The notes beneath the pieces were generated by a model that had not been told where the DNA came from, did not search any database, and saw nothing but the letters and a program-made list of their open reading frames with translations. Made by a program: the position numbers and the translations under genes. From contig NZ_JAUSVA010000002.1 of the NCBI RefSeq assembly GCF_030813695.1, positions 3,782,001 through 3,846,000 on the forward strand: DNA of 64,000 bases. Reading direction: 5' to 3'. This stretch comes from Kitasatospora herbaricolor. Its GTDB lineage: Bacteria; Actinomycetota; Actinomycetes; Streptomycetales; Streptomycetaceae. The first letter of the stretch is position 1; every line of letters starts with the position of its first letter. This document shows, piece by piece, positions 40,413 through 50,011 of this stretch.

Positions 40413-41780
40413 TCAGCCCAGGTGGGTGCGGACGACCTCGGCCAGCCGCTCGGCGACGGCCTTGGCCTGCACCTGGTCCGCGGCCTCGACCATCACCCGG
40501 ACCAGCGGCTCGGTGCCGGACGGGCGCAGCAGCACCCGGCCGGTGCCGCCGAGCTCGGCCTCGGCCTCGGCGACGGCGGCGGTCAGCTCGGGGCAGCTGT
40601 CCACCCGGCTCTTGTCGACACCCTTGACGTTGATCAGGAGCTGCGGCAGCCGGGTCATCACGGCGGCGAGGTCGGCCAGCGGCTGCTTGGTGGCGGCGAG
40701 CCGCGCGCCCAGCATCAGGCCGGTCAGGGTGCCGTCACCGGTGGTGGCGTGGTCCAGCAGGATGACGTGGCCGGACTGCTCGCCGCCGAGGGCGAAGCCG
40801 TGCTGCTTCATCTCCTCCAGCACGTAGCGGTCGCCGACCGCGGTCTGGACGAGGTCGATGCCCTCGCGCTCCATGGCCAGCTTGAAGCCCAGGTTGGACA
40901 TCACGGTGGCCACGGCGGTGTTGCCGCGCAGCGTGCCGGCCTCCCGCATGGCCACCGCGAGGATGGCGATGATCTGGTCACCGTCGACCTCGTTGCCGTC
41001 GGCGTCGGCGGCCAGGCACCGGTCGGCGTCGCCGTCGAGGGCGATGCCGAGGTCGGCCCGGTGCTCGGTCATCGCGGCGCGCAGCTTGTCCAGGTGGGTG
41101 GAGCCGACGCCGTCGTTGATGTTGAGGCCGGTGGGCTCGGCCCCCAGGGTGTGGACGACCTCGGCGCCGGCCCGGGCGAACGCCTCCGGGGCGACCCGGG
41201 CGGCCGCGCCGTGCGCGCCGTCGATGACGACCTTGACGCCGTCCAGGCGGTTCGGCAGCACGCCGATCAGGTGGGCGACGTACTTGTCGAAGCCCTCGGT
41301 GTACTCGCGCACCCGGCCGACGGCCGCGCCGGTGGGCCGCTTCCACTCCTCGCCGGCGCCTTCGCGGTAGCGGTGGTAGTGCGCCTCGATGGCGTCCTCG
41401 ATGCGGTCGTCCAGCTTGTGGCCGCCGCGCGCGAGGAACTTGATGCCGTTGTCGGGCATCGCGTTGTGGCTGGCGGAGAGCATCACGCCGAGGTCGGCGC
41501 CGAGCGCGCCGGTCAGGTAGGCCACGGCCGGCGTGGGCAGCACGCCGACCCGCAGGACGTCGACGCCCGCGCTCGCCAGGCCGGCGATGACGGCGGCCTC
41601 CAGGAACTCACCGGACGCCCGGGGATCGCGGCCGACCACAGCGACCGGACGATGCCCGTCGAAAGCGCCCGCGTCGCCGAGAACATGCGCGGCGGCCACC
41701 GAGAGGCCCAGGGCCAGTTCGGCCGTCAGGCCTTCGTTGGCCACACCGCGTACGCCGTCCGTACCGAAGAGTCGTCCCAC
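40413..41780 (-). CDS. glmM: Phosphoglucosamine mutase
   Basis: Converts glucosamine-6-phosphate to glucosamine-1-phosphate for UDP-GlcNAc and peptidoglycan. The phosphorylated serine is in [11 protein letters not shown] (about residue 104); the Mg loop is DGDADRC; the C-terminal [15 protein letters not shown] binds substrate phosphate. I place the start at a GTG (41780, 455 aa) giving [12 protein letters not shown], because GGAGG lies eight bases upstream and an earlier ATG would overlap that site. It follows rpsI after a terminator. Confidence 0.96.
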   Translation of the reverse strand: MGRLFGTDGVRGVANEGLTAELALGLSVAAAHVLGDAGAFDGHRPVAVVGRDPRASGEFLEAAVIAGLASAGVDVLRVGVLPTPAVAYLTGALGADLGVMLSASHNAMPDNGIKFLARGGHKLDDRIEDAIEAHYHRYREGAGEEWKRPTGAAVGRVREYTEGFDKYVAHLIGVLPNRLDGVKVVIDGAHGAAARVAPEAFARAGAEVVHTLGAEPTGLNINDGVGSTHLDKLRAAMTEHRADLGIALDGDADRCLAADADGNEVDGDQIIAILAVAMREAGTLRGNTAVATVMSNLGFKLAMEREGIDLVQTAVGDRYVLEEMKQHGFALGGEQSGHVILLDHATTGDGTLTGLMLGARLAATKQPLADLAAVMTRLPQLLINVKGVDKSRVDSCPELTAAVAEAEAELGGTGRVLLRPSGTEPLVRVMVEAADQVQAKAVAERLAEVVRTHLG

Positions 41781-41856
41781 TGTCCTGTCCTCCATTGCCG
41801 CTGCTGGCAGTCATCCTGTTGAACCCCCGTCCGCCGCACAACGGCCGGGGAACACG

Positions 41857-41889
41857 ACGCCCCGGAGTACACGAGGTACTCCGGGGCGT
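41857..41889 (-). terminator. Terminator of rplM-rpsI
   Basis: A perfect 14-bp stem (41857-41870 with 41876-41889) with a 5-nt loop, 58 bp after the rpsI stop. Confidence 0.75.
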
Positions 41890-41946
41890 ATGAGCGCATT
41901 CCAGGGGCGCGCACCACCAGGGCGGTACGCACCCCCGGGGGCGCGA

Positions 41947-42450
41947 CTAGCGCTTGCTGTACTGCGGCGCCTTGCGGGCCTTCTTGAGACCGGCCTTCTT
42001 GCGCTCGACGGCACGCGCGTCACGCATCAGGAAACCGGCCTTCTTCAGGGCGGCGCGGTTGTTGTCCACGTCCGCCTCGTTCAGGGCACGGGCCACGCCG
42101 AGGCGCAGCGCGTAGGCCTGACCGGAGACGCCGCCACCCGAGATGCGGGCGACAACGTCGTAGCGGCCGTCGAGCTCAAGCAGCTTGAAGGGCTCGTTGA
42201 CGGTCTGCTGGTGCACCTTGTTGGGGAAGTAGTTCTCCAGGGTGCGACCGTTGATCTTCCAGACGCCGGTGCCCGGGACGATGCGCACGCGGGCGATCGC
42301 CTCCTTGCGACGGCCGAGGCCGGCGCCCGGGGTGGCCTCGCCGAAGCGGCCGGCCAGCGACTCGGAGGTGTAGCTCTCCTCGGAGGTGTACTCGCCCTCG
42401 ACGACGGTCTCGTCGAAGTCGACCTCAAGGGTTTCAGTGGTCTCGGCCAC
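41947..42450 (-). CDS. rpsI: 30S ribosomal protein S9
   Basis: A 167-residue S9. The conserved core starts at [19 protein letters not shown] and the C-terminus ends QYSKR, the tail that reaches the P-site tRNA. An acidic N-terminal extension of about 40 residues (rich in Glu/Thr/Ser) is typical of actinobacterial S9. It follows rplM by about 50 bp in a two-gene operon. Confidence 0.97.
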   Translation of the reverse strand: MAETTETLEVDFDETVVEGEYTSEESYTSESLAGRFGEATPGAGLGRRKEAIARVRIVPGTGVWKINGRTLENYFPNKVHQQTVNEPFKLLELDGRYDVVARISGGGVSGQAYALRLGVARALNEADVDNNRAALKKAGFLMRDARAVERKKAGLKKARKAPQYSKR

Positions 42451-42498
42451 GGTGTTCCTCAGCTCCTGCTAATTGGGATGGGGTTTTGGTGGCCGGAC

Positions 42499-42945
42499 TT
42501 ACTGCTGCGCGACCTGGGTGATCTCGAACGGCACCGGCTGCTGGGCAGCGTGCGGGTGCTGGTCGCCCGAGTAGACCTTCAGCTTCGAGAGCATCTGGCG
42601 GCCCAGGGTGTTCTTCGGGATCATGCCCTTGATGGCCTTCTCGACGGCCTTCTCCGGGTTCTTGTCCAGGAGGTCGTCGTAGCGCACCGAGCGGAGACCG
42701 CCCGGGAAACCGCTGTGGCGGTAGGCCAGCTTCTGGGTCTTCTTGTTACCCGAGAGGTGCACCTTGTCCGCGTTGATGATGATGACGAAGTCACCAGTGT
42801 CAACGTGCGGCGCGTAGATCGCCTTGTGCTTGCCCCGGAGGAGGTTGGCGGCCTGGGAGGCCAGGCGGCCGAGCACGACGTCGGTCGCGTCGATGACGTG
42901 CCACTGACGCTGGACGTCGCCGGGCTTGGGGCTGTACGTACGCAC
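42499..42945 (-). CDS. rplM: 50S ribosomal protein L13
   Basis: A 148-residue L13, an early assembly protein of the large subunit. Family signatures [19 protein letters not shown] and [11 protein letters not shown] are present. It is the first gene of rplM-rpsI, behind a strong promoter about 180 bp upstream, leaving a leader of about 170 nt that could carry autoregulation. Confidence 0.97.
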   Translation of the reverse strand: MRTYSPKPGDVQRQWHVIDATDVVLGRLASQAANLLRGKHKAIYAPHVDTGDFVIIINADKVHLSGNKKTQKLAYRHSGFPGGLRSVRYDDLLDKNPEKAVEKAIKGMIPKNTLGRQMLSKLKVYSGDQHPHAAQQPVPFEITQVAQQ

Positions 42946-43120
42946 GGTCGTAGCCTTCGCTTTTCAGTGAGTGAGTCCTGACAGGAGCACCTGAACGAGA
43001 AGAACAGCCTGGCTCGCCTTGGACGCAATTCAAGGGGAGCCGCTGATCGTCGGCCGGGTGTCTCCGGCGTACCGACCTCTCACGTGAGATGGAGCGAGCC
43101 AATACGCACAACAAGCGCCC

Positions 43121-43149
43121 AGCCTACCGGCCGCATCGGTGGGGGTCAA
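43121..43149 (-). promoter_or_regulatory. rplM-rpsI promoter
   Basis: TTGACC (43144-43149) and TAGGCT (43121-43126) on the minus strand are separated by exactly 17 bp. It fits the principal sigma factor consensus well. Confidence 0.8.
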
Positions 43150-43152
43150 AAA

Positions 43153-43190
43153 CGCCCGCCCGCGGCCGGGTGTGCGGCGGCGGGCGGGCG
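43153..43190 (-). terminator. Terminator of the ABC-F gene
   Basis: An 11-bp GC stem (43153-43163 with 43180-43190) is followed on the minus strand by TTTTTGACC, a proper T-run that merges into the rplM -35 box. It lies about 108 bp past the ABC-F stop. Confidence 0.7.
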
Positions 43191-43220
43191 CTCCCCGCGG
43201 GCCCCGGAACCGGTGGAAAC

Positions 43221-43275
43221 CGGGCCTGCGCCGGGTCTGCTCCGGGTCTGCTCCGGGGGTGGATCGGGGGTGGAT
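43221..43275. repeat. Short period-11 tandem array
   Basis: Five 11-bp units: CGGGCCTGCGC, two copies of CGGGTCTGCTC, then two copies of CGGGGGTGGAT, all starting CGGG. It fills the space between the ABC-F stop and its terminator. Confidence 0.75.
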
Positions 43276-43297
43276 CGGCCCAGGGGTCAGGGCCGGA

Positions 43298-44962
43298 TCA
43301 GCGGTCGCGGACGACCCGGGTCTCGTCCCAGACCGGCTCCGGGGCCTCGTAGACCCGGCCGTCGGAGCCGAACACCAGGAACCGGTCGAAGCTCCGGGCG
43401 AACCAGCGGTCGTGCGTGACGCAGAGCACGGTGCCCTCGAAGGCCTCCAGGCCCTCCTGCAGCGCCTCGGCGCTCTCCAGGTCCAGGTTGTCGGTCGGCT
43501 CGTCCAGCAACAGCGCAGTGACGCCGGAGAGTTCCAGCTTGAGGATCATCAGCCGGGCCTGCTGGCCGCCGGAGAGCGACTCGAACTTCTGCTCCTCCTG
43601 GCGGTCCAGCTCGTAGCGGCGCAGCGCGCCCATCGCGGCCCCGCGGCTGAGCGCGTGCTCCTCCTCGACGATCGACCGGACGGTCCGCCCGAACAGCTCC
43701 GGGTGGGCGTGGGTCTGCCGGAAGTGGCCGGGCACCACCCGGGCTCCGAGCTTCCAGCTGCCGGTGTGCTTCACCGACTCGTCGCCGGCCAGCATCCGCA
43801 GGAAGTGCGACTTGCCGGAGCCGTTGGAGCCGAGCACCGCGACCCGCTCCCCGTAGAAGACCTCCAGGTCGAAGGGCTTCATCAGGCCGGTCAGTTCCAG
43901 GTTCTCCAGGGTGAGCGAACGCACACCGGTGCGGCCGCCCTTGAGCCGCATGGAGATGCTCTGCTCGCGCGGCGGCTCCTCCGGCCGGCCGGCCTCCTCG
44001 AACTTCTTCAGCCGGGTCTGCGCGGCCGCGTAGCGGGTGGCCAGGGCGTGGCTGACCGAGGCCGCCTGGCGGAGGTTGACCACCAGCTTCTTCAGCTTGG
44101 CGTGCTCCTCGTCCCAGCGGCGGCCGAGCTCCTCGAAGCGGGCGAAGCGCTCCTTGCGGGCCTCGTGGAAGGAGTCGAAGCCGCCGCCGTGCACCCAGAC
44201 GCTGCTGCCGCCGCCGCCGAACCCGGACTCGACGGCGATGATCTTCTCCGCCGTCCGGGAGAGCAGCTCGCGGTCGTGCGAGATGTACAGCACGGTCTTG
44301 GAGGTGGACTTGATGGCCTCCTCCAGCCAGCGCTTGCCGGGGACGTCCAGGTAGTTGTCCGGCTCGTCCAGCAGCAGGACCTCCTCCGGGCCGCGAAGCA
44401 GCGCCTCCAGCACGAGCCGCTTCTGCTCACCGCCGGAGAGGGTGTTCAGCCCGCGGAACTGCGCCCGGTCGAAGGGCATGCCCAGGGCCGCCGTGGTGCA
44501 GACGTCCCAGTCGGTCTCGTAGTCGTAGCCGTCGGCGTCGGCCCAGTCGGAGAGCGCCTGGGCGTACGCCATCTGGGTCTTCTCGTCGTCCTGCGCCATC
44601 ATCGCCAGCTCGGCCGCGTCCACCGCCTTGGCGGCCTTGGCGATCCTGGGCGGCGCGACGGAGACCAGCAGGTCCCGTACCGAGGCGTCCGGGGGCAGCG
44701 CGCCCGGCGTCTCGCGCTGGTCCTCCCGGCCGGTGGTGCCGACGAACTGGCGCATCACGCCGAGCCCGCCGCTGATCGTGACGGTGCCGCCGTGCGACTG
44801 GATGTCCCCGGCGATCATGCGCAGCAGGGTGGTCTTGCCGGCCCCGTTGGCGCCCACCAGGGCGACCGCGGAGCCCTCCCCCACCCGGAAGGACGCGTCG
44901 TCGAACAACACCCGCCCGTCCGGCAGGTAGTACTCAAGGTGCGAAATCTCGACGTGTCCCAT
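43298..44962 (-). CDS. ABC-F family ATPase
   Basis: A 554-residue protein with two ABC ATPase domains and no membrane spans. Domain 1 has Walker A GANGAGKTT and signature LSGGEQKRL with Walker B VLLLDEPDNYLD; domain 2 has GSNGSGKS, LSGGQQARL and LLLDEPTDNLDLES. The two are joined by a charged linker (HEARKERFARFEELGRRWDE) as in translation-associated ABC-F proteins. It probably acts on the ribosome (translation factor or antibiotic protection); its location beside ribosomal genes fits this. Specific role unknown. Confidence 0.92.
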   Translation of the reverse strand: MGHVEISHLEYYLPDGRVLFDDASFRVGEGSAVALVGANGAGKTTLLRMIAGDIQSHGGTVTISGGLGVMRQFVGTTGREDQRETPGALPPDASVRDLLVSVAPPRIAKAAKAVDAAELAMMAQDDEKTQMAYAQALSDWADADGYDYETDWDVCTTAALGMPFDRAQFRGLNTLSGGEQKRLVLEALLRGPEEVLLLDEPDNYLDVPGKRWLEEAIKSTSKTVLYISHDRELLSRTAEKIIAVESGFGGGGSSVWVHGGGFDSFHEARKERFARFEELGRRWDEEHAKLKKLVVNLRQAASVSHALATRYAAAQTRLKKFEEAGRPEEPPREQSISMRLKGGRTGVRSLTLENLELTGLMKPFDLEVFYGERVAVLGSNGSGKSHFLRMLAGDESVKHTGSWKLGARVVPGHFRQTHAHPELFGRTVRSIVEEEHALSRGAAMGALRRYELDRQEEQKFESLSGGQQARLMILKLELSGVTALLLDEPTDNLDLESAEALQEGLEAFEGTVLCVTHDRWFARSFDRFLVFGSDGRVYEAPEPVWDETRVVRDR

Positions 44963-45045
44963 ATGGCGGATTTTGCCAAGAGAACGGCCTGTGGCCCAAA
45001 CGGATTAGGTCGCCGCGCTCCCCCGTGCCCCGCCGGCGGCCGGCC

Positions 45046-45966
45046 TCAGCCTCCGGCCGGCCGGGGCTGCCCCGGCAGGGTGCGCATCCGGCGGGCGGCG
45101 CGGCCCCGCTCCGCCAGCTGGTCGTCGGCCGGGTAGCCGACCTCCTCCAGCGTCAGGCCGTACGGCCGGATCACGTTGACGGCGGAGTTGCGCACCCCGC
45201 CGGCCAGCACCTCACCGGGGAACTCCACCGGCCGGTGCCCGTCACCGACCAGCAGCATGGCGCCGACCAGGGCGCGCACCATGTTGTGGCAGAAGGCGTC
45301 CGCCCGGACGGTGGCGACCGCCAGCGGGCCCGCCACGCCCGCGGTGTGGCTGTCCGCCGGCACCCGCTCCCAGTACAGGTCGAGCAGGGTGCGGATGGTG
45401 GTGGCACCCTCGCGCTTCTTGCAGTACGCGGCGAAGTCGTGCTCGCCGATCAGCAGCTCGGCGGCCTCGTTCATCCGGTCCACGTCGAGCGGGCGGTCGT
45501 GCCAGAGCACGTGCCCGCGCAGCAGCGGGTCCACCCCGCCCGGGTGGTCCGCGACCCGGTAGGCGTACCGGCGCCAGATCGCCGCGAAGCGGGCGTCGAA
45601 GCCCGCCGGCGCCTCGCCCAGCCGGTAGATCCGGACGTCCCCCGGCAGCCGGCCGGCCAGCCGGCGCAGCAGCTTGTCGCCGTGCGCGGCCCAGAGGTCC
45701 ACCGGCAGGTCCACGTGGGCGACCTGGCCGCGGGCGTGCACGCCGGCGTCGGTGCGCCCGGCCACCGTCAGGTCGAAGGTCTCCTCGCTGCGGGTGACGA
45801 CCTTCAAGGCGCTCTCGATCTCGCCCTGGACGGTGCGCCGCCCTGGCTGGCGGGCCCAGCCGGAGAACTCGGCCCCGTGGTAGGCGAGATCGAGCCGGAT
45901 CCGGACCGTCCCCTCGGCGGGGCCGTCCGGGCGGGGGCCTGCGGTCTCGGCACATTCCTTCAGCAC
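45046..45966 (-). CDS. truA: tRNA pseudouridine synthase A
   Basis: Makes pseudouridine at positions 38-40 of tRNA anticodon arms (306 aa). The catalytic Asp73 is in [13 protein letters not shown], and the family ends ([17 protein letters not shown]) are clear. The open frame continues upstream through the rplQ terminator, so I start at the GTG at 45966, which has TGGAG nine bases before it. It follows rplQ after a strong hairpin. Confidence 0.95.
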   Translation of the reverse strand: MLKECAETAGPRPDGPAEGTVRIRLDLAYHGAEFSGWARQPGRRTVQGEIESALKVVTRSEETFDLTVAGRTDAGVHARGQVAHVDLPVDLWAAHGDKLLRRLAGRLPGDVRIYRLGEAPAGFDARFAAIWRRYAYRVADHPGGVDPLLRGHVLWHDRPLDVDRMNEAAELLIGEHDFAAYCKKREGATTIRTLLDLYWERVPADSHTAGVAGPLAVATVRADAFCHNMVRALVGAMLLVGDGHRPVEFPGEVLAGGVRNSAVNVIRPYGLTLEEVGYPADDQLAERGRAARRMRTLPGQPRPAGG

Positions 45967-46011
45967 TGCTGCTACTCCAGTGGGGCTGCTGCTCCGGTCG
46001 GGACGAAAAGA

Positions 46012-46052
46012 ACGGGCCCGTTCCCCCAGCAGAACTGGGGGAACGGGCCCGT
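46012..46052 (-). terminator. Terminator after rplQ
   Basis: A perfect 18-bp stem (46012-46029 with 46035-46052) with loop CAGAA begins 17 bp after the rplQ stop. On the minus strand TTCTTTTCG follows. Confidence 0.85.
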
Positions 46053-46069
46053 CCGACACCTCAGGGTGT

Positions 46070-46543
46070 TCAGGCGGTCTCGACCTCGGGGGTCTCGTCA
46101 GCCTTGGTCTCGGCGGCCTGCTCGGCCTCCTTCACGGCGCGCTTGGTGGCACCCTCGGCCTCGCCGACGGCGGTCTGCGCGACGGTCAGGGCCTCGACCA
46201 GCTCGATCACGGCCATCGGGGCGTTGTCGCCACGACGGGGACCGATCTTGGTGATGCGGGTGTAGCCACCGGGGCGGTTCTCGTAGCGCGGCGCGATCTC
46301 GGTGAAGAGGGTGTGCAGCACGGAGACGTCGGTGATCGTCTTGCGGACGATGCGACGGTTGTGGATGTCGCCGACCTTCGCCTTGGTGATCAACTTCTCC
46401 GCCAGCGGGCGCATCCGACGGGCCTTGGCCTCGGTCGTGGTGATGCGGCCGTACTGGAAGAGCTCCCGGCAGAGGCCGGCGAGCAGCAGCGGCTCGTGGT
46501 GCGGGCCGCCGCCGAGGCGGGCGCCCTTCGCGGGACGGGGCAT
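46070..46543 (-). CDS. rplQ: 50S ribosomal protein L17
   Basis: A 157-residue L17. The core [20 protein letters not shown] and [18 protein letters not shown] is standard for the actinobacterial form. The C-terminus has a 40-residue Ala/Glu/Thr-rich extension ([20 protein letters not shown]). Last gene before the terminator of the rpoA-rplQ unit. Confidence 0.97.
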   Translation of the reverse strand: MPRPAKGARLGGGPHHEPLLLAGLCRELFQYGRITTTEAKARRMRPLAEKLITKAKVGDIHNRRIVRKTITDVSVLHTLFTEIAPRYENRPGGYTRITKIGPRRGDNAPMAVIELVEALTVAQTAVGEAEGATKRAVKEAEQAAETKADETPEVETA

Positions 46544-46686
46544 GGTAGCTCCTTAAATCTCCGAATCCGGCCGTGTCAGGTACCGGAACGGGCGGCCGGG
46601 CACGGTTGCCCGGACGGCTTAGCGTGGGCCCGAGGGCCCGGTGTGCATCGAACAGGGGCGGCCCGGTGGGCCGCCCCCGCCCAAAA

Positions 46687-47709
46687 TCAGTACTGCTCGG
46701 TCTCCGCGTAACCCGCGTCGTCCAGGTCGTCGGCGCCGAAGGCGTCGGCGGCGGCGGTCGGGTCGAATCCGGGCGGGCTGTCCTTGAGGGCCAGGCCCAT
46801 GCCGGCCAGCTTCGCCTTGACCTCGTCGATCGACTTCGCACCGAAGTTGCGGATGTCGAGCAGGTCGGCCTCGGAGCGGGCGACGAGCTCACCCACGGTG
46901 TGGATGCCCTCGCGCTTGAGGCAGTTGTACGACCGAACGGTGAGCTCCAGCTCCTCGATCGGCAGCGCCAGGTCGGCGGCCAGGGCGGCGTCCGTGGGGG
47001 ACGGGCCCATGTCGATGCCCTCGGCGTCGATGTTCAGCTCGCGGGCGAGACCGAACAGCTCCACCAGGGTCTTGCCGGCCGAGGCCATGGCGTCACGCGG
47101 GCGCATGGCGGGCTTGGTCTCGACGTCGACGATGAGCTTGTCGAAGTCGGTCCGCTGCTCGACACGGGTGGCCTCGACCTTGTAGGTGACCTTCAGCACG
47201 GGGCTGTAGATCGAGTCGACCGGGATCCGGCCGATCTCCTGGCCGGAGGCCTTGTTCTGGACGGCGGAGACGTAGCCGCGACCGCGCTCGACGGTCAGCT
47301 CCATCTCCAGCTTGCCCTTGCCGTTGAGCGTGGCGAGGACCAGCTCGGGGTTGTGCACCTCGACACCGGCCGGGGGCGCGATGTCGGCGGCGGTGACCAC
47401 ACCCGGGCCCTGCTTGCGCAGGTACATCACGACCGGCTCGTCGTGCTCCGAGGAGACGACCAGCTGCTTGATGTTGAGGATGAGGTCGGTGACGTCCTCC
47501 TTGACGCCCGGCACGGTGGTGAACTCGTGCAGGACACCGTCGACGCGGATGCTGGTGACAGCGGCGCCGGGGATCGAGGAGAGGAGCGTGCGGCGGAGCG
47601 AGTTGCCGAGGGTGTAGCCGAAGCCCGGCTCCAGCGGCTCGATCACGAACCGCGAGCGGAATTCGTCGACGACCTCTTCGGTCAGCGAGGGACGCTGAGC
47701 GATCAGCAT
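46687..47709 (-). CDS. rpoA: RNA polymerase alpha subunit
   Basis: A 340-residue alpha subunit. The N-terminal domain (about 1-230) starts [20 protein letters not shown] and contains [19 protein letters not shown] for dimerisation and core assembly. The C-terminal domain reads [20 protein letters not shown] and onward, and contacts UP elements and activators. The start at 47709 follows GGAGG. A strong hairpin separates it from rpsK, so expression may depend on read-through or a local promoter. Confidence 0.98.
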   Translation of the reverse strand: MLIAQRPSLTEEVVDEFRSRFVIEPLEPGFGYTLGNSLRRTLLSSIPGAAVTSIRVDGVLHEFTTVPGVKEDVTDLILNIKQLVVSSEHDEPVVMYLRKQGPGVVTAADIAPPAGVEVHNPELVLATLNGKGKLEMELTVERGRGYVSAVQNKASGQEIGRIPVDSIYSPVLKVTYKVEATRVEQRTDFDKLIVDVETKPAMRPRDAMASAGKTLVELFGLARELNIDAEGIDMGPSPTDAALAADLALPIEELELTVRSYNCLKREGIHTVGELVARSEADLLDIRNFGAKSIDEVKAKLAGMGLALKDSPPGFDPTAAADAFGADDLDDAGYAETEQY

Positions 47710-47765
47710 GTTTTCAGATCCTCCAGTTGTCTTCGGCACCCACTATTTGATGCCGAACAGAACCA

Positions 47766-47802
47766 GCGTACGGGGTCCTGTGCGAAACAGGACCCCGTAC
47801 GC
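47766..47802 (-). terminator. Hairpin between rpsK and rpoA
   Basis: A perfect 16-bp stem (47766-47781 with 47787-47802) with a 5-nt loop. On the minus strand TGGTTCTGTT follows, a weak T-rich run. It looks like an intrinsic terminator or attenuator inside the ribosomal operon. Confidence 0.7.
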
Positions 47803-47858
47803 GGTGTCGTGCTGTGGCGCGGGGGTAGCCCCGCAACACCCTGCCCGAAGGCGCTGCG

Positions 47859-48266
47859 TCAGACGCGGCGGCGCTTCGGCGGACGGCAGCCGTTGTGCGG
47901 GGTGGGGGTGACGTCCTGGATCGAGCCGACCTCCAGGCCGGTGGCCTGGAGCGAACGGATCGCGGTCTCGCGGCCGGAGCCCGGACCCTTCACGAAGACG
48001 TCGACCTTGCGCATGCCGTGCTCCTGCGCGCGACGGGCAGCGGCCTCGGCGGCCATCTGCGCGGCGAACGGGGTGGACTTGCGCGAGCCCTTGAAGCCGA
48101 CGTGGCCGGCGGAGGCCCAGGAGATCACGTTGCCCGAGGGGTCCGTGATCGAGACGATCGTGTTGTTGAACGTGCTCTTGATGTGAGCGTGCCCGTGGGC
48201 GACGTTCTTCTTCTCCTTGCGGCGCACCTTCTTGGCGCCGGCAGCCTGACGACCCTTGGGGGGCAT
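47859..48266 (-). CDS. rpsK: 30S ribosomal protein S11
   Basis: A 135-residue S11. It reads [20 protein letters not shown] with [20 protein letters not shown] and ends RPPKRRRV, all diagnostic. Part of the platform of the small subunit. Follows rpsM by about 73 bp. Confidence 0.98.
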   Translation of the reverse strand: MPPKGRQAAGAKKVRRKEKKNVAHGHAHIKSTFNNTIVSITDPSGNVISWASAGHVGFKGSRKSTPFAAQMAAEAAARRAQEHGMRKVDVFVKGPGSGRETAIRSLQATGLEVGSIQDVTPTPHNGCRPPKRRRV

Positions 48267-48339
48267 AAGTCTGTTTCTCCTACTGAGGTGGTCGGTCCGC
48301 TAACCCGCGGGCCGGAGGGATGTCCGGTTACGGGACGGA

Positions 48340-48720
48340 CTACTTCTTGCCGGGCTTCTTCTTGCCGGCAATCGCGCGACGCGGGCCCTTGCGGGTACGC
48401 GCGTTGGTGTGGGTGCGCTGACCGCGGACCGGGAGGCCACGGCGGTGACGCAGACCCTCGTAGCAGCCGATCTCGACCTTGCGGCGGATGTCGGCGGCGA
48501 CCGAGCGGCGGAGGTCACCCTCGACCGTGTAGTTGGCGTCGATCCACTGCGCGAGCTTCACGAGGTCTTCCTCGGAAATGTCGCGGACCCGGATGTCGGG
48601 GTTCACGCCCGTCTCGGCCAGCGACTGCTGGGCGCGGGTACGGCCGATGCCGTAGACGTACGTGAGGGCGATCTCGATCCGCTTTTCGCGGGGGAGATCA
48701 ACGCCGGCGAGGCGTGCCAT
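48340..48720 (-). CDS. rpsM: 30S ribosomal protein S13
   Basis: A 126-residue S13: [39 protein letters not shown] and a Lys-rich tail AGKKKPGKK. It sits in the head of the small subunit and touches P-site tRNA. Downstream of rpmJ by 174 bp. Confidence 0.98.
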   Translation of the reverse strand: MARLAGVDLPREKRIEIALTYVYGIGRTRAQQSLAETGVNPDIRVRDISEEDLVKLAQWIDANYTVEGDLRRSVAADIRRKVEIGCYEGLRHRRGLPVRGQRTHTNARTRKGPRRAIAGKKKPGKK

Positions 48721-48894
48721 TCATGGCTCCTGTGGTTCTTCAGAGGTCTGACGGGCGGCCTGCTCCGAAACCTCTCGGCTTGGGAGCCCCGGCCTCTGAC
48801 CGGGGGTGGCAGTCCGTCCTTCCGGACGGATCGGGCAGCCCGCGTATGACGTTTTTCGCGTCGCGCGAAGTACTACGAGAAATGCGGAGCTGGA

Positions 48895-49008
48895 TCAGCC
48901 CTGGCGCTGCTTGTGGCGCAGGTTGTCGCAGATCACCATGACCCGGCCGTGGCGGCGGATCACCTTGCACTTGTCGCAGATCTTCTTGACGCTCGGCTTG
49001 ACCTTCAT
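48895..49008 (-). CDS. rpmJ: 50S ribosomal protein L36
   Basis: A 37-residue L36 reading [20 protein letters not shown] and ending HKQRQG. The zinc ligands Cys11, Cys14, Cys27 and His32 are all present, so this is the zinc-binding (C+) form. It lies 54 bp after infA. Confidence 0.97.
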   Translation of the reverse strand: MKVKPSVKKICDKCKVIRRHGRVMVICDNLRHKQRQG

Positions 49009-49062
49009 GGTTCAGGTTCTCCGGGTCTAGATCTGACGTTTAACCCTCGCGGAGCGAGGTTG

Positions 49063-49284
49063 CTACTTGTAGCGGTAGACGATCCGGCCGCGCGTCAGGT
49101 CGTAGGGGCTGAGCTCCACCACGACCCGGTCGTCCGGGAGAATGCGGATGTAGTGCATCCGCATCTTTCCGCTGATGTGCGCGAGGACCTTGTGACCGTT
49201 CTGCAGCTCAACCTTGAACATGGCGTTCGGGAGAGACTCGATCACGGTGCCCTCGATCTCAATGGCGCCTTGCTTCTTTGCCAT
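49063..49284 (-). CDS. infA: Translation initiation factor IF-1
   Basis: A 73-residue OB-fold factor: [39 protein letters not shown] and [11 protein letters not shown]. It occupies the A site during initiation. The start is the ATG at 49284, with GGAAGGTGG upstream. It heads infA-rpmJ-rpsM-rpsK behind its own promoter. Confidence 0.98.
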   Translation of the reverse strand: MAKKQGAIEIEGTVIESLPNAMFKVELQNGHKVLAHISGKMRMHYIRILPDDRVVVELSPYDLTRGRIVYRYK

Positions 49285-49412
49285 GAACTGCGAGATCCAC
49301 CTTCCGGGACCGGCTACCGTATGCGGCACGCTCGTGCGAACCTGGGTTCACCCCGACCCCCGCGAGGGAGAAGAGGGCGTGCTGAAGCACGCTACGAGTG
49401 AGCCGACGGTCC

Positions 49413-49442
49413 ATCCTACGCCAGTCGCGCGGGTACGGCCAA
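49413..49442 (-). promoter_or_regulatory. infA operon promoter
   Basis: TTGGCC (49437-49442) and TAGGAT (49413-49418) on the minus strand with an 18-bp spacer. It begins 9 bp after the mscL stop codon. Confidence 0.7.
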
Positions 49443-49450
49443 AACCGACG

Positions 49451-49876
49451 TCACCGCTGCGCCACGATGGCGATCGGCTCGACCTGCGCGGTGCAGGCGG
49501 CGCACCGGCGGGCGGCCTCCGGAATCTCGGTCAGGCACTCCGGGCACGGGCGCCTGGGGGCCTTCGGCTTCTTCGGCAGGTAGCGCGCCGTGGCCTTGGT
49601 CACAGGCAGCACCACGAAGAAGTAGAGCACCGCGGCGGTCAGCACGAACGCGATCAGGACGTTGAGGAACTGCCCGTACGGGAAGGTCACCCCGCCGACG
49701 CTGAACGCGTAGTTCTTGAAGTCGCCGGCGGCCCCGACCGCGACGCCCACCAGCGGCGTGAGGAAGGCCGACACGAAGCCGGTCACCACCCCGGTGAAGG
49801 CGGCACCGATGACGACACCGACCGCCATGTCGATGACGTTGCCGCGCATCATGAAGTCCCGGAAGCCCTTGAGCAC
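49451..49876 (-). CDS. mscL: Large-conductance mechanosensitive channel with zinc-ribbon tail
   Basis: An osmotic safety valve of the cytoplasmic membrane (141 aa). MLKGFRDFMMRGNVIDMAVG and VVIGAAFTGVVTGFVSAFLTP form the N-terminal helix and first membrane span; the second span is FLNVLIAFVLTAAVLYFFVV. The C-terminal cytoplasmic part continues into PCPECLTEIPEAARRCAACT, two CxxC knuckles that should bind zinc. It is placed between map and infA, which are adjacent in the S. coelicolor order I remember. It follows the map terminator and has no hairpin of its own before the infA promoter. Confidence 0.95.
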   Translation of the reverse strand: MLKGFRDFMMRGNVIDMAVGVVIGAAFTGVVTGFVSAFLTPLVGVAVGAAGDFKNYAFSVGGVTFPYGQFLNVLIAFVLTAAVLYFFVVLPVTKATARYLPKKPKAPRRPCPECLTEIPEAARRCAACTAQVEPIAIVAQR

Positions 49877-49952
49877 CGCTGTCCCCTTTTTTCAGCTCAT
49901 CTGGTAAGCCAGGCAGCTTAGCGACACGTTCACCGGGCAGCAAAAAGGACGA

Positions 49953-49981
49953 AAAGCCCGGAAGCAGGGCTTCCGGGCTTT
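49953..49981 (-). terminator. Terminator after map
   Basis: A 12-bp perfect stem (49953-49964 with 49970-49981) followed on the minus strand by TTTTCGTCCTTTTTG, a real T-rich tail. Confidence 0.85.
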
Positions 49982-50011
49982 GAGTTCACGTCAGGCGGGG
50001 AACCGCGCAGG

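Noticed and set aside
41781..41795. ATG start five codons upstream for glmM
   Set aside because: It overlaps the GGAGG that properly serves the GTG at 41780, and the family begins at [11 protein letters not shown].
45967..46059. Upstream extension of truA to 46059
   Set aside because: It would translate through the rplQ terminator hairpin and lacks family similarity; GTG 45966 has a proper binding site.
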